Assembly (NCBI RefSeq): GCF_049800835.1
Contig: NZ_JBNAFU010000008.1
Coordinates: 147,037-211,036 of the forward strand
Direction of reading: 5' to 3'
Origin: Dinoroseobacter sp049800835
Lineage (GTDB): Bacteria > Pseudomonadota > Alphaproteobacteria > Rhodobacterales > Rhodobacteraceae
DNA: 64,000 nt
The translations under genes and the position numbers were made by a program. Positions 8,901 to 17,428 of this stretch are shown piece after piece. The notes beneath the pieces are model-generated. The model was not told where the DNA came from. It did not search any database and saw only the letters and a program-made list of their open reading frames with translations. Numbering within the stretch: position 1 is the first letter of the stretch; each line of letters begins with the position of its first letter.

Positions 8901-11900
8901 CCGCCTGCTTTCGGATATGAAACGGGTGATTTCAGCCGCGCCCGCGCGGTTCATCTTTGTCGGCGGCAGATCCCTGCACGACGAATGGGTGCGCGACCAG
9001 AACCGTCTGGGCAGTACGCAACCCCTTTTGACATCGATTTTCGATCACGAGATCTATCTGCCGTCTCTGCTGGTGGACCTGCCGCGGGCGCGCCACGACA
9101 ATGCGCTAGTCCCGCAAAGCGCCCAGTCTCGCAAAGCGCTTGACCTGAGGGTCCGCGAGTTTCTTGTCGCCCAGTATCAGAGCGCGGATCAGCTGGAAAA
9201 GGAACTGCGCGCAAGTCGGTACCTGCCGTGGCTCGGACTGCGCAAGATGGATGGGTCCACCAACCTGTTTACCGACCACGTCGCACGTCAGAGGGAGCGT
9301 TTCGCCAATTTCATTCTCATAGATGCGCGTTTCGGAACCAACGGCACCGACAAGCAGCGTAATGACGGGGTCGAGGCGCTGCGCATCATCTGGAAGCAGG
9401 AGTTCTTTTCCAGTCTCTTGGGCTTCCTGTCCTATCGGTCGGCAGGATCGCCAAAGAAACTGAACGAGTTGATAAGTGATCTCGTCCGGCCCAGTGGATC
9501 TTTCCTGAGCCCAGAAATTGGCGGCCACGCCGAGGTCCCGACATCTCGCGATGCCCTGGTACTGGACGAAAAGCAGATCTACCGGGTTCAGTTCATTAAC
9601 TCCGTCTTCCGCCATATCGAGGCGAGCTTTGGCGAAGATCTCTTGCAACGCGATGACAAGATCACGATCAACACGATCTTCATGTTCGATTTCCTCATGA
9701 AAATGCATAATCGCGCGTTTTCATGGTCGTCGATCGAACGACTGGACGAGTTGGCGCATATCCATCGCGCGCCTGATTTGCGCAGGTTGTTCGATGCCGT
9801 GATCCTCAATTCGGCGGAGCGCTATTTCCACCGCGTCTTGAATGGCCTGTTCGCGTTTCGGTTCCGTTCGGAACTGGCCACGGAGATCAGGTATCTGTCG
9901 CGCATTTCACAAGCCGAAATGGCCGCGCTGAATTTCACGCTTGATGAGAGCCAGGAACTCAAGGCCACGTTTACGGAGATGCTGGAGGATGCGGGAGAAA
10001 CGAACAGTGACCTGTTGATCGCCTTGGGGGAGCTGTACGAATTCGATCAGGCTTACGATGTGGCGCGTGGCTATTACGAGCGGGCCCTGAGGTCGGTTGA
10101 TCAGGAGTTCGTGCGCCTGAACGGCGAGACCCTTACGACCGATGATCCCGTTGATCGCGAGATTGATGCAGTTTTGTCCCGTTCGGCGGGAGCGATGGCA
10201 AGGGCGCGCGTCGGCGCAAACGAACGGCACGAAATACTGCGATCGGACCGGGCGCGTCGCGAGCCGTCGCCGTATCTGCACGGCCTCGCAAGTCAATCGG
10301 AGGCTGCGAAAGTCGCCGTTCGGATGAATTTCCCATGGGCTTTGCGGCGTTTGCGTCTGATGCTTCAGATCGGCCTTACGTTCGAACAGCAGGCTGACGA
10401 AGAACGGGCGCAGGCCCAGTATTATTCCGCGCAACTGTTCGGCAGCACGATCCTGCGTGCTGCACTGTCGCAAGAGGGGGAGGATGAGGCGCCTTTGCGG
10501 CACGTTCTCAAGCACTTGCCGCTTATTTTCCAACCGGTCTTTGCCAGTGCCTGGATTGCCGAGAAGTTCGAAGGGGGCGTTGATACCAGTCTGAGCATTC
10601 TTGAGCGTGAGCTGTTCTATCTGCGGGCCGAACTGCCTTTCGTGCACAGCCTTGACGCTACGCAGACTGGCGCACTCCCAACAGCTGTGGACGAGGGCGG
10701 GCGCGTCAAGAAACGGGACGCGGAGTCGAACCACGCATTGGTGATTGCGGAGCTGCACAACAAAGCCGGCGATCTTTACTTTTTCAAGGGGCGCTCTGGT
10801 TATCACGTAACGAACGGGGGGTTCCTGGACACGTTGAACGTGGATGATCCCAAGAACCGGACCTCTGGCACCGAAGGCTACCTGCTCAGGGCGCATTACC
10901 ACTACGCGGTCGCACTGCACGAAGTGCGGCGCTTCGCCTTTTATAGAATGAACATCTCGCGGCACCGGATGAACGTGGTCCGGAGCAGAGACGACAGCAC
11001 CGACGCCAGAACAGACCTTTGGCCGACATTGGACAGCCGCAATCTTCCGACATTCGTGATGCAGACAGCGTACAGTTCGCTGGTTGATCTTGCCGAAGTG
11101 ACGTTGGGCCGGTCTTCGTTGATCGAGGCCTGGATCGAGCTGGGTAAAGAGACCCCACCTGACTTGAACGCGGTGTTTGACACGCCCTTTGACTGGACTG
11201 AGCGCGAGCAGACCACGCCGTTCGCCAAGCGGGCTTTCAGGAAGCTGCGTGAAGAGATCGATGGCTGGTTCCTGTGGAGCGATACCGAGACGCAAACCAG
11301 AAAAGACAAAGGGCCACAAAGCATCCTGCACGAGTATCTCGGCGCGTGGCATGCACAGGCAGATATGCCCGAAGACCGGCCCTTGGTCGGATTTGGTGAG
11401 GTTGGGCAGAACTACGAACGTATTCTAATCGCCCTGATGCTAAGCATGGCAGGCGGTCGTGCGGTCAATCGGTCCAACTATCCAGATGCCGCCAGTTTCG
11501 AGAGCCAGATCACGGCGGAGCATGTCATCCGCCTGTTGCGGGGCGTTCGGACCATTCTCGTGGCCGAGCGGCGCGCGGGGCAGGACGTGTCCGACCCGCA
11601 GATGCAGCACAGCCTGCATGCCTGCCGCGCGGGCCTCAAAGTGCAACCTGCGCATCTGTCCTTTATCGCCAGACTGGTGGAGATTGGTGTCCTCGCGACA
11701 GAGCGGATCGTGGAACTGCGCAAATTCTCTTATCCGAAGGCTGAACGGAAAGCGGAGGACGACGTCGAAGATGCATACGCGACAACCGATACCTCGATGA
11801 TCGTTGCAGCCGCTCTCGCGGCTGAGATGCAGTTGCTGGTATCGGCAGTCGGGAGCCTTGTTGACTCACAAGCTTTGGTGCACAGCTACTTCAGAGCGCA

Positions 11901-12558
11901 GTTGGTGGATCACTGCGCAAGGCATGGTCAAGCGTTGCATGCGCTCAGCAAGAAGATGCTAAGCGAAGACCTGATCGACAACGTCGAATCCTACCAGTTG
12001 AACTTCTCGGAGGATGAATGTGAAAGCGGATTGACCAAGATCCGCCGCAGTGGCCGTGCCCTGCTGATCTATCTGGTTACGCACCACAAGTACCCTGCAC
12101 TTACCAACATGACCGCCCTGAAAGCCCTGATCGACGATGCTCTGGCCGTTGATGGTTGCCTCGCAAAGCCCTTGCGTGGAACCGCCATGGCGGAGCGCTC
12201 GGATGCGGCCTCGCGGCGCTGCGCGGAAGCCGAGCTTTGGATAGACGAACTGCTGGAGCGCGAGAAGCTGATCGATGCGCCGATGCATTTTCCACCTTCC
12301 AATCTGGCAGAAACCCTGAGTCTCTGGACCATGGTCGAGGAGGGCACGACGGACTGGTCCGACATGGCGCGCAAGTTCCGCTGGCGTGCAGAGCAGTCCT
12401 TCACGATGGGCCGGCAGTATTACCAGAACCTGTCGCGGCTGATCTACCTGTTCGATGATTTCAACGACCGGCGGCGCCACTCGGTACATGCTGGACAGAT
12501 GGGTATGGCGGACATCCTTGCGCTCTACCGTGCTGTGCTGGATCGCCGGAAATACTGA
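5929..12558 (+). CDS. Giant membrane P-loop NTPase, KAP-like architecture, 2209 residues
   Basis: Function unknown. Walker A is TGRRGVGKTT (about residues 60-69), preceded by VLVGREGQRAFFVDAL, a typical AAA+/STAND entry. A Walker-B-like HFVFDELDKL lies only at about 950-959, followed by ARFIFVGGRSLHDEW (about 1006-1020), resembling sensor 1, and SPKKLNELISDLV (about 1173-1185), resembling the helical lid. Between the A and B motifs are about ten to twelve hydrophobic segments (roughly 97-120, 130-150, 160-185, 195-213, 235-262, 286-306, 327-350, 360-390, 420-445, 515-535, 696-715, 830-850). Membrane helices inserted in the ATPase core are a feature of KAP NTPases. The last ~1000 residues are soluble, mostly helical, with a TPR-like stretch at about 1360-1390. 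The GTG start at 5929 has no clear Shine-Dalgarno. It is one unbroken frame, without operon partners. Confidence 0.75.
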   Translation: MKHSPKRILRNQFIVPFGRFRINRPRQSENSPVLVGREGQRAFFVDALTGIGERGAFLITGRRGVGKTTFVENCLYDYRQNSFRRFLGSGVGRTVYDFLLLLVFSLAVIGVLLASGELLTFLVPGVKDSPLLALPLLICVAIAGAPLLAGLRILRTCLSVLVGSFAPILTLLLAVLIVAVILVVPPFGAPTQSVSLLVLGVGILYASGSLFVFKAPLPLGRYSEGTFQRSARWGTFLVLSMNLIFPVCLVSLGIAAAYFGFAFATDFADKTLEQIASAKLEEVHSYGVVGIGFAMILGSILGHNFAVATITKKKTNEVSEELAISRLLVFQTTILVGLGFATYVAVGAAMGIGDWHYVGKAFLAGLFFFLAVYARRVWAYLGWDFLGFLFRQSDQKTDSDADQANKHQPRFFAPPVEAVMALKAFAFILISVQLLYPVLAPVLSIADDVEKVMVHQDISDVDKLPETIRETCRLPDQTACRPPLKWASSIVFRGAEADKAAPQELPTLFTFESREAVGWFIAVFVLLFCLFLVEYEWINRPFVNQRQPRSLDRGPRKPQQVHHHLDPIWFEVSAARQFARIKRENEKKKLRPVEKRELIDLYEPKETRDKAFTDDSLFGRRYMLQRRMLRRFRMMEQTTFAFGVTRLWLPVIEVNVNLGFDSLDHRGVTHAMLDGLRRAYRRTFVRFGTSYQLIRAFGLTFSLTIFVGVLGNAWFDFQDMSLQRNADTFIVASDGGRPTAALGPCDFVAQMTTSSGIMVPRIVCMLPGAVSEPLLKFLYTELVPFPLPERFINAQPSSFVGEPVFWFVHRNSGLPTFGRDGWIENVPSLSVRVYHIVLALLLFALLQRIGRHFPLLPYRRNLSRIEGLLDELTLRRADSRSARSGLSLPSLFGASTERETTMGVETSREAMDPRTVELKFLALLNDLRNKSPSGNHRKPPRLTIPMPDIHFVFDELDKLSGVAAPQFSLHGVAEQDHKAIDSERQRAYKLHRLLSDMKRVISAAPARFIFVGGRSLHDEWVRDQNRLGSTQPLLTSIFDHEIYLPSLLVDLPRARHDNALVPQSAQSRKALDLRVREFLVAQYQSADQLEKELRASRYLPWLGLRKMDGSTNLFTDHVARQRERFANFILIDARFGTNGTDKQRNDGVEALRIIWKQEFFSSLLGFLSYRSAGSPKKLNELISDLVRPSGSFLSPEIGGHAEVPTSRDALVLDEKQIYRVQFINSVFRHIEASFGEDLLQRDDKITINTIFMFDFLMKMHNRAFSWSSIERLDELAHIHRAPDLRRLFDAVILNSAERYFHRVLNGLFAFRFRSELATEIRYLSRISQAEMAALNFTLDESQELKATFTEMLEDAGETNSDLLIALGELYEFDQAYDVARGYYERALRSVDQEFVRLNGETLTTDDPVDREIDAVLSRSAGAMARARVGANERHEILRSDRARREPSPYLHGLASQSEAAKVAVRMNFPWALRRLRLMLQIGLTFEQQADEERAQAQYYSAQLFGSTILRAALSQEGEDEAPLRHVLKHLPLIFQPVFASAWIAEKFEGGVDTSLSILERELFYLRAELPFVHSLDATQTGALPTAVDEGGRVKKRDAESNHALVIAELHNKAGDLYFFKGRSGYHVTNGGFLDTLNVDDPKNRTSGTEGYLLRAHYHYAVALHEVRRFAFYRMNISRHRMNVVRSRDDSTDARTDLWPTLDSRNLPTFVMQTAYSSLVDLAEVTLGRSSLIEAWIELGKETPPDLNAVFDTPFDWTEREQTTPFAKRAFRKLREEIDGWFLWSDTETQTRKDKGPQSILHEYLGAWHAQADMPEDRPLVGFGEVGQNYERILIALMLSMAGGRAVNRSNYPDAASFESQITAEHVIRLLRGVRTILVAERRAGQDVSDPQMQHSLHACRAGLKVQPAHLSFIARLVEIGVLATERIVELRKFSYPKAERKAEDDVEDAYATTDTSMIVAAALAAEMQLLVSAVGSLVDSQALVHSYFRAQLVDHCARHGQALHALSKKMLSEDLIDNVESYQLNFSEDECESGLTKIRRSGRALLIYLVTHHKYPALTNMTALKALIDDALAVDGCLAKPLRGTAMAERSDAASRRCAEAELWIDELLEREKLIDAPMHFPPSNLAETLSLWTMVEEGTTDWSDMARKFRWRAEQSFTMGRQYYQNLSRLIYLFDDFNDRRRHSVHAGQMGMADILALYRAVLDRRKY

Positions 12559-12566
12559 AGCCTGTG

Positions 12567-12589
12567 GGGCTGCCTCAGAACGGCAGCCC
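12567..12589. terminator. Convergent hairpin between giant NTPase gene and pobA
   Basis: GGGCTGCC at 12567-12574 pairs perfectly with GGCAGCCC at 12582-12589 around a seven-base loop. It lies in the 16-base gap between the two converging stops and runs into the end of pobA. A short TTTT follows eight bases later on the plus strand. It may act in both directions. Confidence 0.5.
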
Positions 12590-13747
12590 GACGTAGTTTT
12601 CGGCCAATGATACCTGCGCCGCACGCGACGAGATCAGGTAATCGATCTCCGTCTGCTGCATGCGTTGACCGAACGCGCCGCTTTCGGGAAAATCATGCAG
12701 CAGGTTGGTCATCCACCAACTGAACCGTTGCGCCTTCCATACCCGCGCCAACGCCTTCTCCGAATAACTTTCCAGACCGCTCTCGTCGTTCTCGTGGTAA
12801 TGGGCCAGCAAGGCCTCATACAGATAGTGCACGTCCGACGCAGCAGAATTCAGTCCCTTGGCGCCTGTGGGCGGCACGATATGGGCCGCGTCACCGGCCA
12901 GGAACAGATTTCCGTAACGCATTGGTTCGGCCACGAATGATCGCAACGGCGCGATGGATTTCTCGATCGACGGGCCGGTTTCAAGTCGTTCCGAAACCGG
13001 ACCGGGCAAGCGGGCCTTGAGTTCGGCCCAAAACCTGTCGTCCGACCAATCCTCCACCCGGTCCTGCAAGGGCACCTGTACGTAGTACCGGCTCAGTACG
13101 CGCGAACGCAGCGAGCACAGCGCAAAGCCCCGCGCGCTACGGGCGTAGATCAAACCTTCCGAAACAGGTCTTGTACGTGACAGAACCCCAAGCCAACCGA
13201 ACGGATAGATGCGTTCGAACACGTTCAGTTTTTCGCGTGGGATCGTTTGCCGCGATACGCCGTGAAACCCATCACAGCCGATGATGTAATCACAATCCAC
13301 CCGGTGCAACTCGTCACCCGTGCGGTAGGTCAGATATGGGGTCGCGGTCAGGACATCGTGAGGGGTTACGTCCTGTGCTTCGTGAATAACTTGGCCGCCC
13401 ACACTGTCCCGGGCGGCGTATAAGTCCCGGGTCACTTCCGTCTGGCCATAAACCACAACCGTGTCGCCGCCGGTTAGGCCCGCCATGTCGATGTCGAACA
13501 TCTGGCCGTCGGAGGCAATGGAAAAACTGGCGTGAACTTCGCCGTCCGCCTTCAGCCGATCCGCGACGCCCGCTTTTTCCATCAAGCCGACGAAGCCTTT
13601 TTCAAGCACCCCGGCACGGATACGGCCCAGCACGTAGTCGCGGCTGCGTTGTTCCAACACCACCGTTTCGATGCCCTGAAGATGCAGCAGATGCGACAGC
13701 AGCAGCCCCGATGGGCCGCCTCCGATAATTCCGACTTGTGTCTTCAT
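12575..13747 (-). CDS. pobA: 4-hydroxybenzoate 3-monooxygenase
   Basis: A 390-residue flavoprotein hydroxylase converting 4-hydroxybenzoate to protocatechuate with NAD(P)H and oxygen, feeding the beta-ketoadipate pathway. The length matches characterised PobA enzymes. The FAD dinucleotide fold is GIIGGGPSGLLLSHLL (residues 6-21), the DG motif is YIIGCDGFHGVSR, and the second FAD motif is LFLAGDAAHIVPPTGAKGLNSA. RIRAGVLEKG near residue 42 is the PobA form of the substrate-domain loop. The ATG at 13747 starts directly at the FAD fold. No pobR-type regulator gene is recognisable next to it, and no pca genes are in the window. Confidence 0.95.
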   Translation of the reverse strand: MKTQVGIIGGGPSGLLLSHLLHLQGIETVVLEQRSRDYVLGRIRAGVLEKGFVGLMEKAGVADRLKADGEVHASFSIASDGQMFDIDMAGLTGGDTVVVYGQTEVTRDLYAARDSVGGQVIHEAQDVTPHDVLTATPYLTYRTGDELHRVDCDYIIGCDGFHGVSRQTIPREKLNVFERIYPFGWLGVLSRTRPVSEGLIYARSARGFALCSLRSRVLSRYYVQVPLQDRVEDWSDDRFWAELKARLPGPVSERLETGPSIEKSIAPLRSFVAEPMRYGNLFLAGDAAHIVPPTGAKGLNSAASDVHYLYEALLAHYHENDESGLESYSEKALARVWKAQRFSWWMTNLLHDFPESGAFGQRMQQTEIDYLISSRAAQVSLAENYVGLPF

Positions 13748-14401
13748 GCACTCCCCCGCCGTACCATGTTCTGGCAGGTTCCGCGATCGGGCAGGGAAAT
13801 CAAGCGCAAAGGCAGTGCGTGTCGCTCGGTGCCGAGGTCTTGGATGCGGTGAACGCCGACAAGTTCGCCAATAGCGAGGAGCACGAGGCAGTCACGGACG
13901 AGCCCGTTCAGGCCCCGGCCCAAGACCACAAAACCGAGCAGAAAGCCTGCTACCTTGCGCGTTCGACCTTTCACCGCCGCGATAACCCAGGGGGTCCCAT
14001 CCACTCGGCTCTGACTGGGTCACGGTTGGATCACGATCCGTCTCGGGATCGGCGCTGGGCCAACGGCAGCAGAGCTTCTGTCAACCTGTCAGGAGGCCGG
14101 CAAAGATGCCGGCAGAGGGCAGTCTGCCGAGATCGTGTGTGTGCAGTGCTGTATCGGCTTCGTCGAAGACCCGATGATCGCCGAGAACGACGGGGAGGGG
14201 ACCGTGTTTGCCTGCCCGATCAGAACATACCCGACGAGGTGCCACGGTCCTTCCTGCACTGTATCCACGGCAGCGACAGCCAGCGGATCAAGATGCCTGC
14301 ACCGGATGCCGTCTTGGCATCACTTGAGGAGAGTTTTTCCTGCGACTGATCTGTCTTCTGCAAATGACGAAATCCGGAGCGCTTCGGCATCCTCTTTCCT
14401 T
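13748..14401. other. 654-base stretch without a supportable gene
   Basis: The space between pobA and pqqE holds no gene I can defend. On the minus strand one frame (about 14109-14290, reading QEGPWHLVGYVLIG...) has GC-rich third positions but is cut by stops. Another stretch (13744-14004) and its plus-strand complement also look partly codon-like. No known domain is recognisable in any frame. It may be the decayed remains of a gene, perhaps a pobA regulator, or long untranslated sequence. Confidence 0.4.
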
Positions 14402-15481
14402 CTAGAGTTTTCGGTAGATCAGCGCATCGTCCGAAGATGTGGCCACTTGTTGCGCGCGTGCCTGCACCTCTGCATGCAGCGGAGATTTGTAGCACACCGG
14501 GTCCGTTGCCGCCGGGTCGCCCGCCAGCGCCATAGCCTGACAGCGGCAGCCGCCGAAGTCGCGGGTCTTGAGGTCACAGGACTTGCAGGGTTCCTGCATC
14601 CAGTCATCACCGCGATAGGCGTTGAACGCTGCGCCCTCGTACCAGATCTCGCGCAGCGGCGTTTCGGTCACGGTGTCGAATGTCAGATGCGGTATGGTCT
14701 CGGCGGCATGACACGGCAGGACCTTGCCCTCGGGCGTGATGTTCAATCCCACCATGCCCCACCCGCCCATGCAGCGTTTGGGTGTCTCGGTGTGATAGTC
14801 CGCAGGCACGTAATCGAGCACCAGCTTGCCCTTCAGCCGAGCCCGCGCGTCGGCGACGATCCGGGTCGCTTCTGCGGCCTGTTCGCGCGTCGGCATCAGC
14901 GGGCCACGATTTTGCAAGGCCCAGCCGTGGAACTGTACCACGGCCACTTCGATCCGGCGCGCGTTCATCTCCTGCGCCATCTCGATCGCGCGGGGCAACT
15001 GGTGCAGGTTCTGGCGGTGGAGCACGGTGTTCAGGGTCAGGGGGATCTGGCGCGCCTTGATCCAGTCGGCCACCTGCATCTTGCGCGCGAACCCGCCCTT
15101 GTAGCCGCCGATATGGTCGGCCATCTCGGCATCCGTGCCTTGCAGCGACAATTGGATGTGGTCAAGCCCCGCCTCGTCCAGTTCGGCCAGCCGCTTTTCG
15201 GTCAGACCAATTCCGGAGGTGATCAAATTGGTGTAGAGCCCGGCGGCCCGCGCGCCCGCGACCAGTTCGGTCAGGTCACGCCGGGAGGCAGGCTCGCCAC
15301 CGGACAAGTGCAATTGCAACACACCCAGTTCCCCTGCCTGCCGGAAGGCATCGAGCCATGCCTCGGTGGACAGTTCCGCCTGCTTGCGGGTCAGCTCCAG
15401 CGGGTTGGAGCAATAAGGGCAGGACAGCGGACAGCGGTGCGTCAGTTCCGCCAACATGGCCAATGGGGCGGGGATGCTCAT
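14402..15481 (-). CDS. pqqE: PQQ biosynthesis radical SAM enzyme PqqE
   Basis: A 359-residue radical SAM enzyme that forms the carbon-carbon bond between glutamate and tyrosine side chains of the PqqA peptide, working with PqqD. The radical SAM cluster motif is HRCPLSCPYCS, with C-x3-C-x2-C near residues 13-21. The C-terminal SPASM region supplies further cluster cysteines: LPCHAAETI, then PCKSCDLKTRDFGGCRCQA. The GxxP-like SGGEPASRRDL lies near residue 60. The start overlaps the pqqD stop by four bases. Last gene of the pqqABCDE operon. Confidence 0.96.
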   Translation of the reverse strand: MSIPAPLAMLAELTHRCPLSCPYCSNPLELTRKQAELSTEAWLDAFRQAGELGVLQLHLSGGEPASRRDLTELVAGARAAGLYTNLITSGIGLTEKRLAELDEAGLDHIQLSLQGTDAEMADHIGGYKGGFARKMQVADWIKARQIPLTLNTVLHRQNLHQLPRAIEMAQEMNARRIEVAVVQFHGWALQNRGPLMPTREQAAEATRIVADARARLKGKLVLDYVPADYHTETPKRCMGGWGMVGLNITPEGKVLPCHAAETIPHLTFDTVTETPLREIWYEGAAFNAYRGDDWMQEPCKSCDLKTRDFGGCRCQAMALAGDPAATDPVCYKSPLHAEVQARAQQVATSSDDALIYRKL

Positions 15482-15759
15482 GTGCGCAAGTCCAGAATGC
15501 GTCGGTCCGCGAGACCCTGAAGGTATTCGCCTGCATCGGCCGCAATCTGCTCTGCGGGGGCGCTATATTTCGCGGCGAGCGCGTTCACGATGGCGCCGAA
15601 ACTCGCCTTGCCGTCGATCTCGGAAAGGATCGCATGGCCTATAGGGTCGAGCGTGATCGTGCGCTCGGGGGCCAGCAAGACCCAGCGATCGCGCACCTTG
15701 TCCTCGTGCAGGCGAACACCGCGCGGAACAACCGGAATGACCTCGGGGCCAAGGCTCAT
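15478..15759 (-). CDS. pqqD: PqqA-binding chaperone PqqD
   Basis: A 93-residue peptide chaperone that binds the PqqA precursor and presents it to PqqE. The fold and size match the PqqD (RRE-type) family: VPRGVRLHEDKVRDRWVLLAPE forms the N-terminal strands, followed by ILSEIDGKASFGAIVNALA, the conserved helix of the winged-helix-like recognition element. The ATG at 15759 overlaps the pqqC stop by four bases, and the stop overlaps the pqqE start likewise, so tight translational coupling is expected. A longer upstream reading lies inside pqqC and is not used. Confidence 0.94.
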   Translation of the reverse strand: MSLGPEVIPVVPRGVRLHEDKVRDRWVLLAPERTITLDPIGHAILSEIDGKASFGAIVNALAAKYSAPAEQIAADAGEYLQGLADRRILDLRT

Positions 15760-16511
15760 GAAGCTTGTGCCTGTTCGATGCGCAGATGCGTGCCGGGCTC
15801 CCAAGCGCCCGGCGGGCGACGTGCAGGTTCGACGTAGGCTGCGTGCAATGCGTCTAGCTGCGCCCAGAGAACATCCGTTTTGAAAATCAGAGCCTTGGCT
15901 GCCGCATCTTGCTTCTCGCCTGTGTCCGCATGATCCAGAACCCACGCGAGGCCAAAGGCCACATCCTTGGGGGCTTCGTTCAGACGATTGCGGAAATAGG
16001 ACAGGCTGCGGTCATCGGCGAAAGCATAGTTCGCCAGCAGCCCCTTGATCCTGTCGGCATGAATCTTCGGAGCAAACAGCTCCGTCAGGGAGGCCGCCAC
16101 CGCCTCCAGCAATGTCCTGTCACGCACGAACCGCACATAGGCGTCGACCGCGAAGGTGGTCGCGGGCAGGATACCCTCCTTGCTGGCCACGTAATCGCGA
16201 TCCAGCCCCACCGCGTCAGCCAGCCGCAGCCAGCGTTCGATCCCGCCCTCGTTCTGGTCGGTGCCGTCGTGGTCCTCGATCCGCGAGCGCCATGCGCGCC
16301 GCAGCTTGGGGTCGTCCACCCGGCTCATGAACGCGGCATCTTTCATCGGGATCGCGGCCTGGTAGGCATACCGGTTGATCACCCAGGCGCGCACCTGATC
16401 CGGCGTGCAGCCGCCAGAATGCAGCAACTGGTGAAACGGGTGCTTGTCGTGATATCGATCTGCGCCGATCTGGCGGAGGCGCGCTTCGAACTCTACGCGT
16501 GATGCGGTCAT
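15756..16511 (-). CDS. pqqC: Pyrroloquinoline-quinone synthase PqqC
   Basis: A 251-residue cofactorless oxidase carrying out the final eight-electron oxidation and ring closure to PQQ. The length is typical of PqqC. DKHPFHQLLHSG near the N-terminus and NRYAYQAAIPMKDAAFMSR match the helical PqqC fold, with active-site histidines and tyrosines in HPFH and RYAYQ. RIEDHDGTDQNEGGIERWLRLADAVGL is the most conserved block. I chose the ATG at 16511, which overlaps the pqqB stop by four bases, rather than the reading extended to 16547 inside pqqB. Confidence 0.95.
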   Translation of the reverse strand: MTASRVEFEARLRQIGADRYHDKHPFHQLLHSGGCTPDQVRAWVINRYAYQAAIPMKDAAFMSRVDDPKLRRAWRSRIEDHDGTDQNEGGIERWLRLADAVGLDRDYVASKEGILPATTFAVDAYVRFVRDRTLLEAVAASLTELFAPKIHADRIKGLLANYAFADDRSLSYFRNRLNEAPKDVAFGLAWVLDHADTGEKQDAAAKALIFKTDVLWAQLDALHAAYVEPARRPPGAWEPGTHLRIEQAQAS

Positions 16512-17404
16512 ATCTCGGTCTCCCAACCGTCTTGAGCAATTACCCATCCGCGTGCCTGCGCCTCCGCGCGCTCGGGACCGTCGGCGATCCAGACGGGATT
16601 CGTATTGTTCATATGGACGAAAATTTTCTGACCTATGTCCAGATCGGCGAATGCGGCCATGGACCCGTCCGGCCCGGACATCGACATATGTCCCATGCGC
16701 GCGCCTGTCTTCTGGCTGAGCTTCGCGCGCACCATCTCGTCATCGCGCCACAACGTGCCGTCAAACAGGACTGCATCGGCGCCGTCGAGCCGCGCCTTGA
16801 GATCTTCACGCAATGCGGCGCATCCCGGAATGTAATGCGCGGAGGAGGCGTCGGTTTGCAGATGCACGCCAACGGTCTGTTCGCCTTCGAGCTGTGTGTC
16901 GACCGTTTCGCCCTCAAGGTAGAGCGGGACCTTGCCCGGGACCGCATAGAGCGTCGCCGTGATGCCGGATACCAATGTGAAGGGTGTGTTCAAGGCAATC
17001 GTTTCGCGGGTGACGAAGTCGGGGTTCAGCGCTGCGAAAACCGGGTTCTCCGCAAGAACTGCGTGGATTTCACGCGTGGCGAAGAGGGTGAACGCCTGCT
17101 GTTCGCGCAAGGTCAGCAACCCGGCGATATGATCGATGTCGCCGTTGGTAACCAACACGGATTTGATCGGGCTTTCGCGCAGTCCGGTCGGATGCAGATG
17201 TGGCGCGCGGCGCACCTGATCGCGCAGGTCGGGGGATGCGTTGATGATCGCCCACGATGCGCTGTCCGCAGACACCGCAAGCGAGGACTGCGATTGAGGG
17301 GGGATCGCGCCCCTTCGAGCGAGATTGCAGATGTCACATCCGCAATTCCACTGGGGAAGGCCGCCACCAGCGGCTGCGCCAAGAATATAAGCGCGGAGGC
17401 TCAT
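16508..17404 (-). CDS. pqqB: PQQ biosynthesis protein PqqB
   Basis: A 298-residue metallo-beta-lactamase-fold protein of PQQ synthesis, reported in the family to act as an iron-dependent hydroxylase on the PqqA-derived di-amino-acid. LGAAAGGGLPQWNCGCDICNLA at the N-terminus carries the C-x-C-x2-C structural zinc site. VTNGDIDHIAGLLTLRE occupies the position of the usual HxHxDH metal motif, reduced as in other PqqB proteins. FVHMNNTNPV near the C-terminus is also typical. The start lies 24 bases after pqqA and overlap with pqqC is four bases. Confidence 0.95.
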   Translation of the reverse strand: MSLRAYILGAAAGGGLPQWNCGCDICNLARRGAIPPQSQSSLAVSADSASWAIINASPDLRDQVRRAPHLHPTGLRESPIKSVLVTNGDIDHIAGLLTLREQQAFTLFATREIHAVLAENPVFAALNPDFVTRETIALNTPFTLVSGITATLYAVPGKVPLYLEGETVDTQLEGEQTVGVHLQTDASSAHYIPGCAALREDLKARLDGADAVLFDGTLWRDDEMVRAKLSQKTGARMGHMSMSGPDGSMAAFADLDIGQKIFVHMNNTNPVWIADGPERAEAQARGWVIAQDGWETEI

Positions 17405-17428
17405 GGATCGTCTCCGCGCTTTGACGTC

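Noticed and set aside
7318..8901. Minus-strand open frame of 527 codons
   Set aside because: It lies entirely opposite the giant NTPase, whose motifs and membrane segments are convincing. The antisense translation has no domain.
9907..11352. Minus-strand open frame of 481 codons
   Set aside because: Antisense shadow of the C-terminal part of the giant gene; no Shine-Dalgarno and no recognisable protein.
14135..15520. Plus-strand open frame of 461 codons covering pqqE
   Set aside because: Most of it is antisense to pqqE, which carries full radical SAM and SPASM motifs. Only the first ~90 codons lie in the gap and match nothing.
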